This document shows, in pieces, positions 40,162 to 47,005 of a stretch of DNA of 64,000 bases; position 1 is the first letter of the stretch; each line of letters opens with the position of its first letter. The translations under genes and the position numbers were made by a program. The DNA is taken from the NCBI GenBank assembly GCA_035315345.1, contig DATFYA010000073.1, positions 28,969 through 92,968 of the forward strand. The letters are read 5' to 3'. Source of the DNA: Candidatus Methylomirabilota bacterium (GTDB lineage: Bacteria; Methylomirabilota; Methylomirabilia; Rokubacteriales; CSP1-6). A model generated the notes under the pieces. It was given only the letters and a program-made list of their open reading frames with translations, ran no database searches and was not told the DNA's origin.

Positions 40162-40749
40162 TCAGCGCAGCCGGCGCGCGGCGTCCAGCCCGCGCAGGGC
40201 CATCACCACCACGAAGGCGTGGAAGGCCGCGCCGATCCAATCGCGGGCCGCCACGAAGATGAGCCCGTCTACCGCGTAGACGATCGCCCCGACCGCGAAG
40301 GCCCACGGCTGGCCGCGCAGGGCGAGCCGGCCGAGCAGGGCGAAGACGCCCACGAACACCACGACGACCGCCGCCACCACCGGCACGCCGTGGCCGGTGC
40401 GGGCGGCGAGGCCGTCCGCGAGCTGGGTGATCCCGAGCCCGATGACGAACCGCCACTGCTGGCCGCCGAGCGCGGCCGCCGAGTTCACGATCGAGAGCGC
40501 GGCGACCCAGAAGAACCACAGCGCGCCGCTGCGCCGGCGCCGCTGCAGCGCCTCGCGCGCGCCGCCTGCCGGTGCCTCGGTCCGAGACCGTGCCGGCGAT
40601 GCCGTCTCGGCCTTGTCCGGCGTGAGCGGCCGGGGCGGCACCGGGCCGAAGCCGTTGGCGCGCGGGCGCGGGAAGGCGGAGGTGGTGGACGGGGGCCGCC
40701 GGAAGGGACTCGCGGCGCCCGGGGTCGGGCGGGAAGGCACTGGCTCCAT
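40162..40749 (-). CDS. hypothetical membrane protein with proline-rich N-terminus
   Basis: I do not recognise this 195-residue protein. Residues 1-70 are Pro/Arg/Ala-rich without hydrophobic stretches and are likely cytoplasmic and disordered. From about residue 74 four hydrophobic helices follow (WFFWVAALSIVNSAAAL near 78, VPVVAAVVVVFVGVFALLG near 121, FAVGAIVYAVDGLIFVAA near 150 and FHAFVVVMALRGL near 174). The helical part resembles small bacterial membrane proteins of unknown role. It converges with the TlpA-like gene, with 4 nt between the stops. Confidence 0.62.
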   Translation of the reverse strand: MEPVPSRPTPGAASPFRRPPSTTSAFPRPRANGFGPVPPRPLTPDKAETASPARSRTEAPAGGAREALQRRRRSGALWFFWVAALSIVNSAAALGGQQWRFVIGLGITQLADGLAARTGHGVPVVAAVVVVFVGVFALLGRLALRGQPWAFAVGAIVYAVDGLIFVAARDWIGAAFHAFVVVMALRGLDAARRLR

Positions 40750-40851
40750 GTACGTTCCTCCGTCACCGCCGGTGTCAACCGTGTCCGAATTGGCACCGAA
40801 GATGGCCCCGAGCGGGCCTGCGCGTTCAGTGGAGCAATCGATGTGCCAGGG

Positions 40852-41901
40852 TCAGGGCTTGAGCATCACCTTGATCGCTCGATCCTCCTTCCGGTCGAAG
40901 ATGGCGTAGCCTCTTGGCGTATCGGTCAACGGCATCGTGTGCGTGATGATGCGCGTCGGCTGCAGCCGGCCCGCCTGGATCAGCGGCATCAGCGGCGAGA
41001 TGAAATTCCGCGCGTTGCAGATGCCCATGCGCAGCGTGAGGTCCTTGAAGAACGCGTCGCGCGCCGGGAACCCCATCGACGACTCGACGTACACGCCCAC
41101 CGACGATACGGTGCCGCCGGCGCGCACGGACTGGATGGCCTGGGTGAACGGCGCCTCGTGGCCGACGCATTCGAGCACCGCGTCGGGCCCGCGCCCGCGG
41201 GTCTGCGCGCGCAGCTGCTCGGCGGGATCGCCGCGGTCGACATTGACCGGCACCGCGCCCAGCTCCTCGGCCAGCTTCAGACGGTAGTCGACGCGGTCCA
41301 CCATGAAGACGCGGCTCGGTCCGAAGAGATGCGCCGACTGCAGGGCCAGGAGGCCCACCGGGCCCGCGCCGAAGATGGCCACCGTGTCGCCGGGGCGGAT
41401 GCCCGCGTTCTCCGCGCACACGTAGCCGGTGGAGAGGATGTCGCCCAGGAAGAACACCTGCTCGTCGGTCATGCCGGCCGGCACCTTCTCGCACATGTGG
41501 TCCGCGAAGGGCACGCGGATGGCCTCGGCCTGGCCGCCCGGGTACTGCTTGCCGAAGCGCCCGCCGAAGACCGCGCGGCCGGTGGTGGCGCACTGGGTGG
41601 GCAGGCGCATGCGGCACCACTCGCAGAAGCCGCAGGAGATCGAGAACGGCGCGATCACCCGGTCGCCTTTGCGGAGCTGCCGCACCGCCGGGCCCGTCTC
41701 CTCCACGATTCCCATGAACTCGTGGCCCATCACGACACCGGGATCGAGGCCGGCGACGCGGCCGTGATATTGATGGAGATCCGATCCGCATACCGCGCTC
41801 GTCGTGATGCGCAGCACCGCGTCGGTGGGATCCACGATGCGCGGATCCGGCACCGATTCCACCCGCACGTCCCCCGGCCCGTGAAGCGTGATCGCCTTCA
41901 T
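40852..41901 (-). CDS. zinc-dependent alcohol dehydrogenase (MDR family, glutathione-independent formaldehyde dehydrogenase-like)
   Basis: This 349-residue MDR enzyme has the catalytic zinc motif AVCGSDLHQYHGR near residue 36, GHEFMGIVEETG near 60, four structural-zinc cysteines in CGFCEWCRMRLPTQC near 90 and the NAD loop VAIFGAGPVGLLALQSA near 170. Its sequence style (MKAITLHGPGDVRVESVPDP start, long insert with PGGQAEAIRVPFAD) fits the branch containing dismutating formaldehyde dehydrogenases and 2-deoxy-scyllo-inosamine-type enzymes. It overlaps a ROK kinase gene by ATGA, which favours a sugar or polyol substrate. Substrate remains open. Confidence 0.84.
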   Translation of the reverse strand: MKAITLHGPGDVRVESVPDPRIVDPTDAVLRITTSAVCGSDLHQYHGRVAGLDPGVVMGHEFMGIVEETGPAVRQLRKGDRVIAPFSISCGFCEWCRMRLPTQCATTGRAVFGGRFGKQYPGGQAEAIRVPFADHMCEKVPAGMTDEQVFFLGDILSTGYVCAENAGIRPGDTVAIFGAGPVGLLALQSAHLFGPSRVFMVDRVDYRLKLAEELGAVPVNVDRGDPAEQLRAQTRGRGPDAVLECVGHEAPFTQAIQSVRAGGTVSSVGVYVESSMGFPARDAFFKDLTLRMGICNARNFISPLMPLIQAGRLQPTRIITHTMPLTDTPRGYAIFDRKEDRAIKVMLKP

Positions 41902-42863
41902 GATGTGGTCGTCCTCCGTCGATCGTCGTCGTGGTGGATGTCGCGGTGGGTTTCGTAGTGAACAAGAGCGGCGCCGCCCCGCACCGTCGCGGCCTTGTCC
42001 AGGCTCAGGATCTGGAGAAGAGTCGACGCGCGCGCGCCCTCGAACGAATGGCGCGCGAGGCTTGCTCGGAGGCGCGCCTCCAGCGGCCGCAGCGACTTGG
42101 CCACGCTTCCCGCCAGCAGCACCCGCTCCGGATTCAGCCCGTTCACGACGATTCCCAGGCCCGCCCCGAGCGCGCGGCAGACCTCGTCGACCGCCGCGCC
42201 CGCGTCCCGGTCGCCCGCGGCGGCCAGCCGGAAGATCTCGGCCGCGGTCACGGGGCGGCCGAGGCGCTCGCTTCCGCGCCGCGCGATGTCGGTGCCGGAG
42301 ACGTAGGCCTTCAGGCACCCGCGCCCGCCACAGATGCACGGCGGACCATCGAAGTCGATGGGAACGTGGCCCAGCTCGCCCCCGAAGCCGGCGTGGCCCC
42401 GATGCAGCCGGCCGTCGAGGATGATGCCGCCGCCCACCCCGGTGCCGAGGGCGAGCATCACGAGCGAGCGCGCCCCGCGCCCGGCGCCCCACATCCACTC
42501 GGCCAGCGCCAGGACGTTGACGTCGTTGTCGACGAATACGGGCAGGCCGAGCGGTTGCGCCAGCCGCTCGCCGAGCGGGACGCCGGCCAGCTCCGGCACG
42601 TGGTGGATCTCCGCGCCGATCGTGCTGCGGTCGGCCTCGACGACGCCGGGAACGCCGACGCCCACGCCGATCACCGTGACGCCGCGGGCTTGCGCGCTGT
42701 CGTGGAGACGCGCGAGCAGGTCGAGGATCGTGTCGAGCGCCCGGCCCTCGCCGCGGGCGTGAGTCGGGGCCTGCACGTGCTCCAGCACCTGCCCGTCGGG
42801 GCCGACCAGGCCGGCGGCCACCGTGGTGCCCCCGACGTCGACCCCGATGGTGATGCCGCCCAC
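41898..42863 (-). CDS. ROK family sugar kinase (glucokinase-like)
   Basis: The 321-residue product has the ROK kinase layout without a DNA-binding N-terminus, so it is an enzyme rather than a repressor. The phosphate loop is IGVDVGGTTVAAGLVG near residue 6, the catalytic Asp lies in VFVDNDVNVLALAEW near 107, ALGTGVGGGIILDG follows near 137, and the ROK zinc site is GHVPIDFDGPPCICGGRGCL near 165. Glucose, fructose, mannose or N-acetyl amino sugars are possible substrates. A His/Asp/Arg-rich tail (RDIHHDDDRRRTTTS) ends it. It is translationally coupled to the alcohol dehydrogenase downstream and follows ChbG by 2 nt. Confidence 0.85.
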   Translation of the reverse strand: MGGITIGVDVGGTTVAAGLVGPDGQVLEHVQAPTHARGEGRALDTILDLLARLHDSAQARGVTVIGVGVGVPGVVEADRSTIGAEIHHVPELAGVPLGERLAQPLGLPVFVDNDVNVLALAEWMWGAGRGARSLVMLALGTGVGGGIILDGRLHRGHAGFGGELGHVPIDFDGPPCICGGRGCLKAYVSGTDIARRGSERLGRPVTAAEIFRLAAAGDRDAGAAVDEVCRALGAGLGIVVNGLNPERVLLAGSVAKSLRPLEARLRASLARHSFEGARASTLLQILSLDKAATVRGGAALVHYETHRDIHHDDDRRRTTTS

Positions 42864-42865
42864 GC

Positions 42866-43630
42866 TCAGAGGTTTCCGAAGTGGATGAGCCGGATGCCTT
42901 CCCGCTCGATCAACGCCCGCGCCGCGGGATCGGTGAGGCCGGTCATCTCGGTCTCGCGCTGCTGGCCGTACCGGCTGTAGGCCAGGTCGTCGTCGTAGTA
43001 GCCGGGATGGGTCATGAACTCGGTGGTCCCGCCCGGCAGCTCGCGCAGGTGAGTGAGCACCCGCTCCGACGACCAGTAGGCGTCGGGACCGGACTCGCCC
43101 ATGAAGTGATCGGGCGTCTTGAGCGCGCGCTGCCGCGCCAGCGCCCGCACCTCGGCGTCCTGGGTCCGCACCGGCACCCGGATGGCGCGCGCGAAGTCCA
43201 GCACCAGATCCAGGATCGGCGCGTGCCGGCCCACGTGGTGGTGCGAGTCCAGATGGGTCGGGAAGCGTCCCATGATCTTGCGGAACTCGTCGATCTGCAT
43301 CCCCAGCTCGATGCGGGCCTCGTCCGGCCGCGCCCGCTTCGCGGCCTGGCGCGCGTCCCGCACGAAGCGCCCTTCCCCGTCGAGCAGCGACGCCACGCGG
43401 GTGGCCGGCGCCACCGGCGGGCCGAGCGTGAGGTTCATGTGCAGGCCCACTCCGAGTCCGGAGGCCTTGAGCGCCTCGATGAGCGCGGGATCCACCGGAC
43501 GATTGACCAGCAGCGTGGTGCTGGTCACGATGCCGCGGTGGTGCGCGTCCAGGATGCCGCGGCTCACTCCGGCGGTGAGGCCGTAGTCATCCGCGTTGAC
43601 GATCAGGCTCCGGGCCGGCGCCGCGCTCAT
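42866..43630 (-). CDS. ChbG/HpnK family carbohydrate deacetylase
   Basis: This 254-residue protein belongs to the YdjC/ChbG/HpnK family of metal-dependent deacetylases acting on chitooligosaccharides or hopanoid-linked N-acetylglucosamine. LIVNADDYGLTAGVSRGI near residue 9 supplies the Asp-Asp pair, GLHMNLTLG near 60 a metal His, and LDSHHHVGRHAPIL near 123 the further His ligands. The late TEFMTHPGYYDDDL near 213 is also typical. It overlaps the methyltransferase gene by ATGA and is 2 nt from the ROK kinase, so deacetylation and sugar phosphorylation may serve one amino-sugar route. No hopanoid genes are nearby. Confidence 0.85.
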   Translation of the reverse strand: MSAAPARSLIVNADDYGLTAGVSRGILDAHHRGIVTSTTLLVNRPVDPALIEALKASGLGVGLHMNLTLGPPVAPATRVASLLDGEGRFVRDARQAAKRARPDEARIELGMQIDEFRKIMGRFPTHLDSHHHVGRHAPILDLVLDFARAIRVPVRTQDAEVRALARQRALKTPDHFMGESGPDAYWSSERVLTHLRELPGGTTEFMTHPGYYDDDLAYSRYGQQRETEMTGLTDPAARALIEREGIRLIHFGNL

Positions 43631-44334
43631 GCTCTGACGGCTCCCTGGACGACGTAGCGCTCGACCGTCTCGGGCAGCCCCCGCGACGGCAGCGTGGCCT
43701 CGGCATCGACGGCGCGGATGTGCTCGAGCCGCTCGTAGCCGATGCGCGGGAACGGCTGGGTCTCCTGGGCGAGGATCGACGGCTCGAAGCCCGCGCCGGC
43801 CAGGCGGTCCAGCGCCGACTTCACCCCGAGGAAGCCGAACAGGGTGAACACGAGCCGGCCGCCGGGATGGAGACGGGCGCGGGCGCCCCCGATCACGCGG
43901 GCCAGCAGCCGCCAGCCGTCCGGCCCGCCGTTGTCGGCGGCGGCCGCCGCGTCGCCCCGCTCGCGCTCGGGCGGCGTGGGCATCTGGGGCGGACTGGTGG
44001 CGATCAGATCGAACGTCATCCCCGGCACCGGCTCGAAGCCGTCGCCCAGGCGGACGCTCACGCGGTCGGCCACCCCGTTCAGCAGCGCGTTGTCCCGCGT
44101 GCACCGGACGGCCGCCTCGACGACGTCGGTGGCGACCACGTGCGCGCCCGCCCGGGCGGCCAGCACCGCGGCGAGACCGATGCCGCTGCCGATCTCGAGC
44201 ATCCGGTCGCCGGGCCGCACCGGAAGGTGACGGCAGAACAGGAGCGAGCCGGCCTTGGGCGGCTGCGCGCCCGCCGCCACCTTGAACGTGCAGCCTCCGT
44301 AGACGAACAGCAGGAGGCCGGCATCGTCGCTCAC
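43627..44334 (-). CDS. class I SAM-dependent methyltransferase (PrmC/TrmN6-like)
   Basis: The 235-residue protein has the Rossmann methyltransferase motifs: MLEIGSGIGLAAVLAARAG near residue 45 for S-adenosylmethionine, VVATDVVEAAVRCTRDNA near 66 with the acidic residue at the end of strand 2, and FDLIATSPPQMP near 107. The last has SPPQ where PrmC/TrmN6 N-methyltransferases have NPPY, so the target atom may differ. FTLFGFLGVKSALDRLAGAG follows. The substrate is unknown. GTG 44334 overlaps the upstream small gene by GTGA, and the 3' end overlaps ChbG, forming a tight run of five genes. Confidence 0.8.
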   Translation of the reverse strand: MSDDAGLLLFVYGGCTFKVAAGAQPPKAGSLLFCRHLPVRPGDRMLEIGSGIGLAAVLAARAGAHVVATDVVEAAVRCTRDNALLNGVADRVSVRLGDGFEPVPGMTFDLIATSPPQMPTPPERERGDAAAAADNGGPDGWRLLARVIGGARARLHPGGRLVFTLFGFLGVKSALDRLAGAGFEPSILAQETQPFPRIGYERLEHIRAVDAEATLPSRGLPETVERYVVQGAVRA

Positions 44335-44639
44335 GGCTTCACGCGCCGGAAGTAGAGCCGCACCGCTTCCTTCAGCTGCGCCCGCGCGCCCGCGCCGGTC
44401 TGGGCGTCCTCCAGCTGCTCGATGTCGATGGCGAGCGGGACGCCTTCCTTCTTCACGCCGTCCAGCTCGGCGGTCAGGCCGCAGCGCTCGTCGGACTCGG
44501 TGAACACCACGCGAGCCCGCGTGAACGCGCGGTCCTCCTGCGCGATCTGCTCGACGATCTCGGTGAGCAGGCGCTTGATGGCCTCCTGCTCCGGGGCGGG
44601 CACGGTGGAGAACGCGGCGGTCAGGTCGACCTCGGCCAT
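44331..44639 (-). CDS. small hypothetical protein, 102 residues
   Basis: I do not recognise this protein. It is soluble and of mixed alpha/beta character: a helix at about 15-40 (PAPEQEAIKRLLTEIVEQIA), two strands with FTRARVVFTESDERCGLTAEL and EGVPLAIDIEQL, then a helix ending in Arg/Lys (LKEAVRLYFRRVKP). One Cys and no catalytic pattern are seen. It is overlapped by the methyltransferase gene (GTGA) and begins 7 nt after the gamma-glutamyltransferase stop, which makes it a real gene by context. It could be a methyltransferase partner or substrate. Confidence 0.65.
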   Translation of the reverse strand: MAEVDLTAAFSTVPAPEQEAIKRLLTEIVEQIAQEDRAFTRARVVFTESDERCGLTAELDGVKKEGVPLAIDIEQLEDAQTGAGARAQLKEAVRLYFRRVKP

Positions 44640-44646
44640 GGAGCGC

Positions 44647-46377
44647 TCAGATGCCGGCCGCCGCGGCGGCGCACAGGTGGTCGAGCCCGGCCTCGAGCCC
44701 GCGCTTGCCCACCCGGATCGCCACCGGCCGCGAGAAGAAGAGCGTGCCGAAGGCCTGATGCTTGGGGACCACGTCGTGGCCCATCCGACGCAGGGCCGCC
44801 AGGCTGCGCTCCCCCACCCGATCGTCGACCCACAGCTCGCCGCCCTCGGTGTGCACACGCGGCGCCTCGATGGCCTCCTGCGGCGTGTCGCCCGCGTCCA
44901 CCAGGTTGGCGATCACCTGCGGGATGGCCGACACGATCTTCCGCCCGCCCGGCGCGCCCACCGTGAAGTACGGCTCGCCGTGCCGGAAGCCGAGCGCCGG
45001 CACCATGTTCACCACGGGTCGCTTGCCCGGCGCCACCGAGTTGGCCCGTCCGGGCTCGGGATCGAACCACAGCATGCCATTCTGCAGCAGGATGCCGGTC
45101 TCGGGCACCACCATCCGCGAGCCGAAGAGCGAGACCGCGGTGTTGGTGAGCGAGACCATGTTGCGCTGCCGGTCCACCGCGCAGATGTGCGTGGTGCAGT
45201 CGCTGCCCTCGGTGGCGAGCCGCCGACGGCCGCGCGGCATCGCGGTCCGGCCGCGTCCGAGCGCGCTCACCGCCGCGTCGTGCGCCCAGGCGTCCGGGGC
45301 CTTGGCGTCGCTCCGCGGGCCCGCCGCGCGCAGGCCGGCCGCGATCTCGGCCGCGTGCTCGCGCGAGGTCAGCCCCCGCCACGGCACACGCACCGCCCGC
45401 GGGTCGGCCAGATGGCGCAGCCGGTCGAGGAAGGCGTACCGCACCGCCTCCGCGCGCAGATGCAACCCGCCCGGCGTCTCGTACCCGACCTTGGCGACCG
45501 GGAACTGGCCGAGGACGTTCAGCATCTCCACCGCGGTCGTCCCGCCGGTGGCGCCGGGGGAGAACGCCAGGTCGACTGAGCGATACTTCATGATGAGCGG
45601 CTCGACCACTCGCGGCTCGTACCCTTCGAGATCGCTCCGGCGCAGGAATCCGCCGGTCTCCTTCATCGTCGCGTCGATGGCCTGCGCGATCGCGCCACGG
45701 TAGAAGGCCGAGGGGCCGTCCTTGGCGATGAGGCGCAGGCTGCGGGCGAGATCCGGCTGGCGCAGCACGTCGGCGGGCGCGAGGGCGGCGGGACGGTGCA
45801 CGTAATGCCCGTCGCGGAGGTACGCGCGGGCGGTCGCCGGGAACGCGGCCAGCTCCTGGCAATGAGGCGCGATGGAGAGGGTGAGATACCAGTCGACCTC
45901 GAAGCCGTCCTCGGCCAGCCGGATCGCCGGTGCCACGACGTCGGCCAGATCCATGGTGCCGTAGCGCTGGAGCGCCAGGCAGAGCCCGGCCACCGAGCCC
46001 GGGATCGCCACCGACTTCGGGCCGAAGTTGTTGGCGTCGCCCACCACGCGGCGCCACGGGAACAGGGCCTGCGCCACGCCCTCGCCCAGCTCGTAGCAGC
46101 GCTCGTGGCAGGCCGCGGGGGCCTGCACGTTGAAGTCGAGCGCCACCGTCTCGCCGCGCTTGGCCAGGTGCACGAGCATGGTGCCGCCGCCCGCCACCGA
46201 GGACATGAACGGCTCCACCACCGTCATGGCGAACGCGGTCGCCACCGCCGCGTCCACCGCGTTGCCGCCGCGGGCCAGGATGCCGGCTCCCACCTCGGCG
46301 CCGAGGCGATGCTCGGCCGCCACGAGGGCGCGGGACGGAGCCACGTGCTTGGTCACCGAGAGCGTGGAGCGGATCAT
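44647..46377 (-). CDS. ggt: gamma-glutamyltransferase family protein
   Basis: The 576-residue product is a gamma-glutamyltransferase-type Ntn hydrolase that cleaves itself before the catalytic Thr. RGGNAVDAAVATAFAMTVVEPFMSSVAGGG near residues 36-65 (given here only as key landmark G-N-A-V-D-A-A and S-x-V-A-G-G-G) is the family start, and the nucleophile is Thr in SDCTTHICAVDRQ near 394. The later GAPGGRKIVSAIPQVI near 497 forms the oxyanion/Gly-rich loop. No signal peptide is apparent, unlike E. coli Ggt, so it may be cytoplasmic or act on other gamma-glutamyl amides. A GAAGGAG site precedes ATG 46377. It heads a run of six genes on this strand. Confidence 0.86.
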   Translation of the reverse strand: MIRSTLSVTKHVAPSRALVAAEHRLGAEVGAGILARGGNAVDAAVATAFAMTVVEPFMSSVAGGGTMLVHLAKRGETVALDFNVQAPAACHERCYELGEGVAQALFPWRRVVGDANNFGPKSVAIPGSVAGLCLALQRYGTMDLADVVAPAIRLAEDGFEVDWYLTLSIAPHCQELAAFPATARAYLRDGHYVHRPAALAPADVLRQPDLARSLRLIAKDGPSAFYRGAIAQAIDATMKETGGFLRRSDLEGYEPRVVEPLIMKYRSVDLAFSPGATGGTTAVEMLNVLGQFPVAKVGYETPGGLHLRAEAVRYAFLDRLRHLADPRAVRVPWRGLTSREHAAEIAAGLRAAGPRSDAKAPDAWAHDAAVSALGRGRTAMPRGRRRLATEGSDCTTHICAVDRQRNMVSLTNTAVSLFGSRMVVPETGILLQNGMLWFDPEPGRANSVAPGKRPVVNMVPALGFRHGEPYFTVGAPGGRKIVSAIPQVIANLVDAGDTPQEAIEAPRVHTEGGELWVDDRVGERSLAALRRMGHDVVPKHQAFGTLFFSRPVAIRVGKRGLEAGLDHLCAAAAAGI

Positions 46378-46461
46378 GCGGTCTCCTTCACGAGCTCCGA
46401 CGGGTGGAGCCGGCAGGTCCACCCGCCGGCGTGGTCGTGGATGAGGAAGCGGACCCGCGCG

Positions 46462-46968
46462 CTACTCGTCCTTCATCTCGAGGGGCGAGACCCGGCGCAG
46501 CATGTCCACCACGCCCTTGTCGTCGAAGAACACGACCCACCCGAGCGGATAGACCCACGCTTCCTTCGCGGTCGACCGCACCGCGACCCAGTGCTGCTCG
46601 CCGTAGAACGCCATCATGTCCGGGTCGATGGTCTGCTCGCGCGGGTCGCCCAGGAGCACCTTCACCTCGCCGGGGGTGCTGCCGGGAGCCACCTGGCGCC
46701 AGAAGCGGAACTCGGTGTAGCGCGAGGTGTCCTCGATCTCGGGATGGTCGCGCAGGTATTTCTTCACCTTCTCGTCCATCTGGTCCTGCCAGATCCGCTT
46801 CTCGTCGAAGCTGGGGGGGCGGCCGTTGGTGGCGTAGGACTGCTGGACGAAGAACTCCTCCGCGTTGGGCCCGCGGGTGGTGCGCTCGAGCACCGGCGGC
46901 GGCGTCAAGCACGCGCCGACGAGGAGGCCGAGCGCCGCGACTGCCGCCGAACGGAAGATCCCGCTCAT
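46462..46968 (-). CDS. lipoprotein with BamE/SmpA-like core
   Basis: This 168-residue protein starts with a lipoprotein signal peptide; the lipobox is LLVGAC with Cys20 as lipidation site. The mature part contains APGSTPGEVKVLLGDPREQT near residue 95-114, the G-x-T-x3-V-x2-LLGDP signature of BamE/SmpA-like small lipoproteins, then WVYPLGWVVFFDDKGVV. BamE helps fold outer-membrane proteins; this protein is longer and may be only a structural relative. It stands alone between the gamma-glutamyltransferase and the helicase genes, all on the minus strand. Confidence 0.78.
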   Translation of the reverse strand: MSGIFRSAAVAALGLLVGACLTPPPVLERTTRGPNAEEFFVQQSYATNGRPPSFDEKRIWQDQMDEKVKKYLRDHPEIEDTSRYTEFRFWRQVAPGSTPGEVKVLLGDPREQTIDPDMMAFYGEQHWVAVRSTAKEAWVYPLGWVVFFDDKGVVDMLRRVSPLEMKDE

Positions 46969-47005
46969 GGCGTTGCCAGTATATCGCGGGGCGCGCGCGG
47001 CTTCG